This document shows, in pieces, positions 31,896-33,712 of a stretch of 33,712 nt of DNA. The stretch is from an uncultured Lachnospiraceae bacterium (GTDB lineage: Bacteria; Bacillota; Clostridia; Lachnospirales; Lachnospiraceae). The notes beneath the pieces are model-generated. The model saw only the letters and a list, made by a program, of their open reading frames with translations, did no database searches and was not told the DNA's origin. The translations under genes were made by a program, and so were the position numbers. The stretch spans positions 1 through 33,712 of the forward strand of contig CANSUS010000037.1 of the NCBI GenBank assembly GCA_947650155.1, given 5' to 3'. The stretch's first letter is position 1. Each line of letters opens with the position of its first letter.

Positions 31896-32921
31896 ATGAA
31901 TGGAAAAGAAATTAAAATCCTTGCAATTGAAACTTCCTGTGATGAGACAGCGGCAGCTGTAGTAAAGAACGGACGGGAAGTATTGTCAAATGTGATCTTT
32001 TCGCAAATAGATTTACATACGTTATATGGCGGTGTGGTGCCGGAGATTGCCTCGAGAAAACATATAGAGAAAATCAATCAGGTGATCGAAGAAGCGCTTG
32101 ACAGTGCAAAAGTGACGTTAAATGAGATTGATGCGATTGCGGTAACCTACGGTCCGGGACTGGTAGGCGCGCTTTTGGTGGGAGTATCGGCGGCAAAGGC
32201 AGTCAGTTTTGCTGCGGGTATTCCACTGATCGGAGTACATCACATAGAGGGACATATCAGTGCTAATTTTATTGAAAATAAAGATTTGGAACCGCCTTTT
32301 GTGTGTCTTGTTGCTTCTGGAGGACATTCTCATCTTGTAATTGTGAAAGACTATGGTGAATATGAGATTATAGGACGTACAAGAGATGATGCGGCAGGAG
32401 AGGCATTTGATAAAGTAGCCAGAGCAATTGGGCTCGGGTATCCGGGTGGGCCAAAGATTGATAAACTATCAAAAGAAGGTAATCCTGAAGCCATTCCTTT
32501 CCCAAGGGCAAAGGTGGAAGATAATTTTTACGATTTCAGTTTCAGCGGGTTAAAGTCGGCGGTATTAAATTATCTGAATTCATGCGAAATGAAGGGAGAG
32601 AAGGTCAATACCGCAGATGTGGCAGCTTCATTTCAAAAAGCAGTCATTGATGTACTGGTTGGACATTCCATTGCAGCAGTGAAGGAATACGGCTACGATA
32701 AATTTGCCATTGCGGGCGGCGTTGCGTCTAATTCATCGCTTCGCAGTGCCTTTGAAACGGAATGTAAGAAAAACGGGATTGCATTTTTTTATCCGTCTCC
32801 AATTCTTTGTACAGATAACGCGGCAATGATAGGAACGGCAGGCTACTATGAATACCTGAAAGGTATAAGACATGGATTTGATCTCAATGCTGTGCCGAAT
32901 TTGAAGTTAGGAGAGCGCTGA
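31896..32921 (+). CDS. tsaD: tRNA N6-adenosine threonylcarbamoyltransferase TsaD
   Basis: A 341-residue ASKHA enzyme that transfers the threonylcarbamoyl group to A37 of tRNA, with TsaB and TsaE. Signatures: [15 protein letters not shown] at 9-23, [39 protein letters not shown], and the metal-binding HIEGH (His116 and His120), then [11 protein letters not shown] and [12 protein letters not shown]. Full length. The ribosome binding site is weak, just GAAGAAT, so translation may depend on the upstream gene (12-bp gap). It overlaps the next gene by one base. Confidence 0.97.
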   Translation: MNGKEIKILAIETSCDETAAAVVKNGREVLSNVIFSQIDLHTLYGGVVPEIASRKHIEKINQVIEEALDSAKVTLNEIDAIAVTYGPGLVGALLVGVSAAKAVSFAAGIPLIGVHHIEGHISANFIENKDLEPPFVCLVASGGHSHLVIVKDYGEYEIIGRTRDDAAGEAFDKVARAIGLGYPGGPKIDKLSKEGNPEAIPFPRAKVEDNFYDFSFSGLKSAVLNYLNSCEMKGEKVNTADVAASFQKAVIDVLVGHSIAAVKEYGYDKFAIAGGVASNSSLRSAFETECKKNGIAFFYPSPILCTDNAAMIGTAGYYEYLKGIRHGFDLNAVPNLKLGER

Positions 32922-33622
32922 TGTCAGAAAAAAATATAGCGATTGTATTGGCAGCAGGGCAGGGAAAGCGTATGCAAAGTAATGTGCACAAGCAATACCT
33001 GCTGATAGGGGATAAGCCGGTGCTTTTTTACTGTCTGAAAGTATTTGAGGACAGTTTTATCGATGAAGTGATTCTTGTTGTTGGTGAAGGGGAAGAGGCG
33101 TACTGCCGGAGAGAGATTGTAGAGCGGTATGGGTTAAAAAAAGTAGTCAGGATCATACAGGGTGGAAGCGAACGTTACCATTCTGTCTGGAACGGAATAA
33201 AAGAAATAGAAAATTGCAGGTATTTGTTTATTCATGATGGTGCAAGACCTTTTTTAGATGAGGCCTCTTTAAAACGGGCGCTTACAGGAGTAAAAGAAAA
33301 TGGAGCCTGCGTGGTGGGAATGCCGGTAAAAGACACCATCAAAATAGCGGATGAAAATGGATTTTCCAAAGAAACGCCAAGGAGAGACAGTGTCTGGATG
33401 ATACAGACGCCGCAGGTTTTTACATTTGAACTGATCAAAGCAGCTTACGGGAAATTGATAGAAAAAGAGGCTGAATTAAAAGAAAAGGGTATTCTCATTA
33501 CTGACGATGCAATGGTAGTAGAGTATTTTACAGATACTTCGGTAAAATTAATAGAAGGAAGCTATCGGAATATCAAGATTACGACGCCGGAAGATTTGCG
33601 GATTGCAGAAGCGTTTTTATAA
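32921..33622 (+). CDS. ispD: 2-C-methyl-D-erythritol 4-phosphate cytidylyltransferase IspD
   Basis: A 233-residue nucleotidyltransferase that joins CTP and MEP in the non-mevalonate isoprenoid pathway. The N-terminal VLAAGQGKRMQSNVHKQYL (about 9-27) is the nucleotide-binding signature, then VVGEGEE, GGSERYHSVWNGI, FIHDGARPFLD, VVGMPVKDTIK, and IQTPQVF in the second half with TDDAMVVE. Its ATG shares its first base with the TGA of tsaD, so it is translationally coupled; a TAGGAGAG ribosome binding site precedes it. It is the last gene in the window. Confidence 0.95.
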   Translation: MSEKNIAIVLAAGQGKRMQSNVHKQYLLIGDKPVLFYCLKVFEDSFIDEVILVVGEGEEAYCRREIVERYGLKKVVRIIQGGSERYHSVWNGIKEIENCRYLFIHDGARPFLDEASLKRALTGVKENGACVVGMPVKDTIKIADENGFSKETPRRDSVWMIQTPQVFTFELIKAAYGKLIEKEAELKEKGILITDDAMVVEYFTDTSVKLIEGSYRNIKITTPEDLRIAEAFL

Positions 33623-33664
33623 GGAAAAGCAGGCGTAAAACAGGGTGGAAAAAAAAGTGGTGAA

Positions 33665-33693
33665 TTGAAAAAGTGAATTCCATTTTGTAAAAT
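33665..33693 (+). promoter_or_regulatory. Candidate promoter for a gene beyond the window
   Basis: TTGAAA at 33665-33670 and TAAAAT at 33688-33693 with 17 bp between them, 43 bp after the ispD stop. The A/T-rich stretch after it runs off the edge, so the target is not known. Confidence 0.4.
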
Positions 33694-33712
33694 TAAATTC
33701 AACTTTGAAGAA

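Overview
The window looks like a chromosomal segment of a low-to-mid GC, Gram-positive gut Clostridia, most likely a Lachnospiraceae (Blautia / Ruminococcus / Clostridium cluster XIVa type). The reasons are strong AGGAGG-type ribosome binding sites, GTG and TTG starts, a DUF624 protein in a pectin locus, an FMN-riboswitch-controlled ribU, a prfB with a programmed frameshift, and the tsaE-tsaB-rimI...tsaD gene order. The species call is inference; no rRNA is present to confirm it.

Region 1 (1-7857) is a pectin / rhamnogalacturonan utilisation locus. On the + strand it has a short GH105-like hydrolase, two sugar ABC permeases, an intracellular GH28 polygalacturonase, a TIM-barrel sugar isomerase/epimerase and a DUF624 (YesL-type) membrane protein. 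A convergent - strand pair follows: a nucleoside-phosphorylase-family enzyme and a pectin methylesterase. None of the pectin enzymes shows a signal peptide, which suggests that oligogalacturonides are imported and finished inside the cell. No solute-binding protein is visible; it may lie upstream.

Region 2 (7858-9105) is an Erm-type 23S rRNA methyltransferase gene with a long leader. The leader has a strong promoter, a 16-codon peptide containing an Arg-Ile-Arg (+X+) motif, further hairpins and an intrinsic terminator before the erm ribosome binding site. This looks like a macrolide-inducible attenuator and is the most interesting regulatory item here.

Region 3 (9179-13041) holds secA and prfB. 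Region 4 (13071-16676) is a - strand accessory block: a DUF975 membrane protein, a small HExxH protein, a protein with 42-bp tandem repeats, and a radical SAM protein of unknown substrate. Region 5 (16679-20608) has tex, a 167-bp nested inverted-repeat element, and an FMN riboswitch with terminator in front of ribU.

Region 6 (20655-25462) is a PadR regulator with a small membrane protein, followed by a MacA/LolD/MacB-type ABC exporter; both transcription units have promoter-overlapping dyads. Region 7 (25481-27718) is an A/T-rich two-gene RloA/RloB (AbiL-like) anti-phage candidate with its own promoter and strong terminator, next to a possible TraX remnant.

Region 8 (27700-33712) is a housekeeping operon: a YcxB-like protein, tsaE, tsaB, rimI, a small zinc-ribbon protein, an RNase Z-type hydrolase, a small membrane-anchored protein, tsaD and ispD. 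tsaB, tsaD and tsaE together supply the tRNA t6A modification machinery. A candidate promoter sits at the right edge for a gene outside the window.
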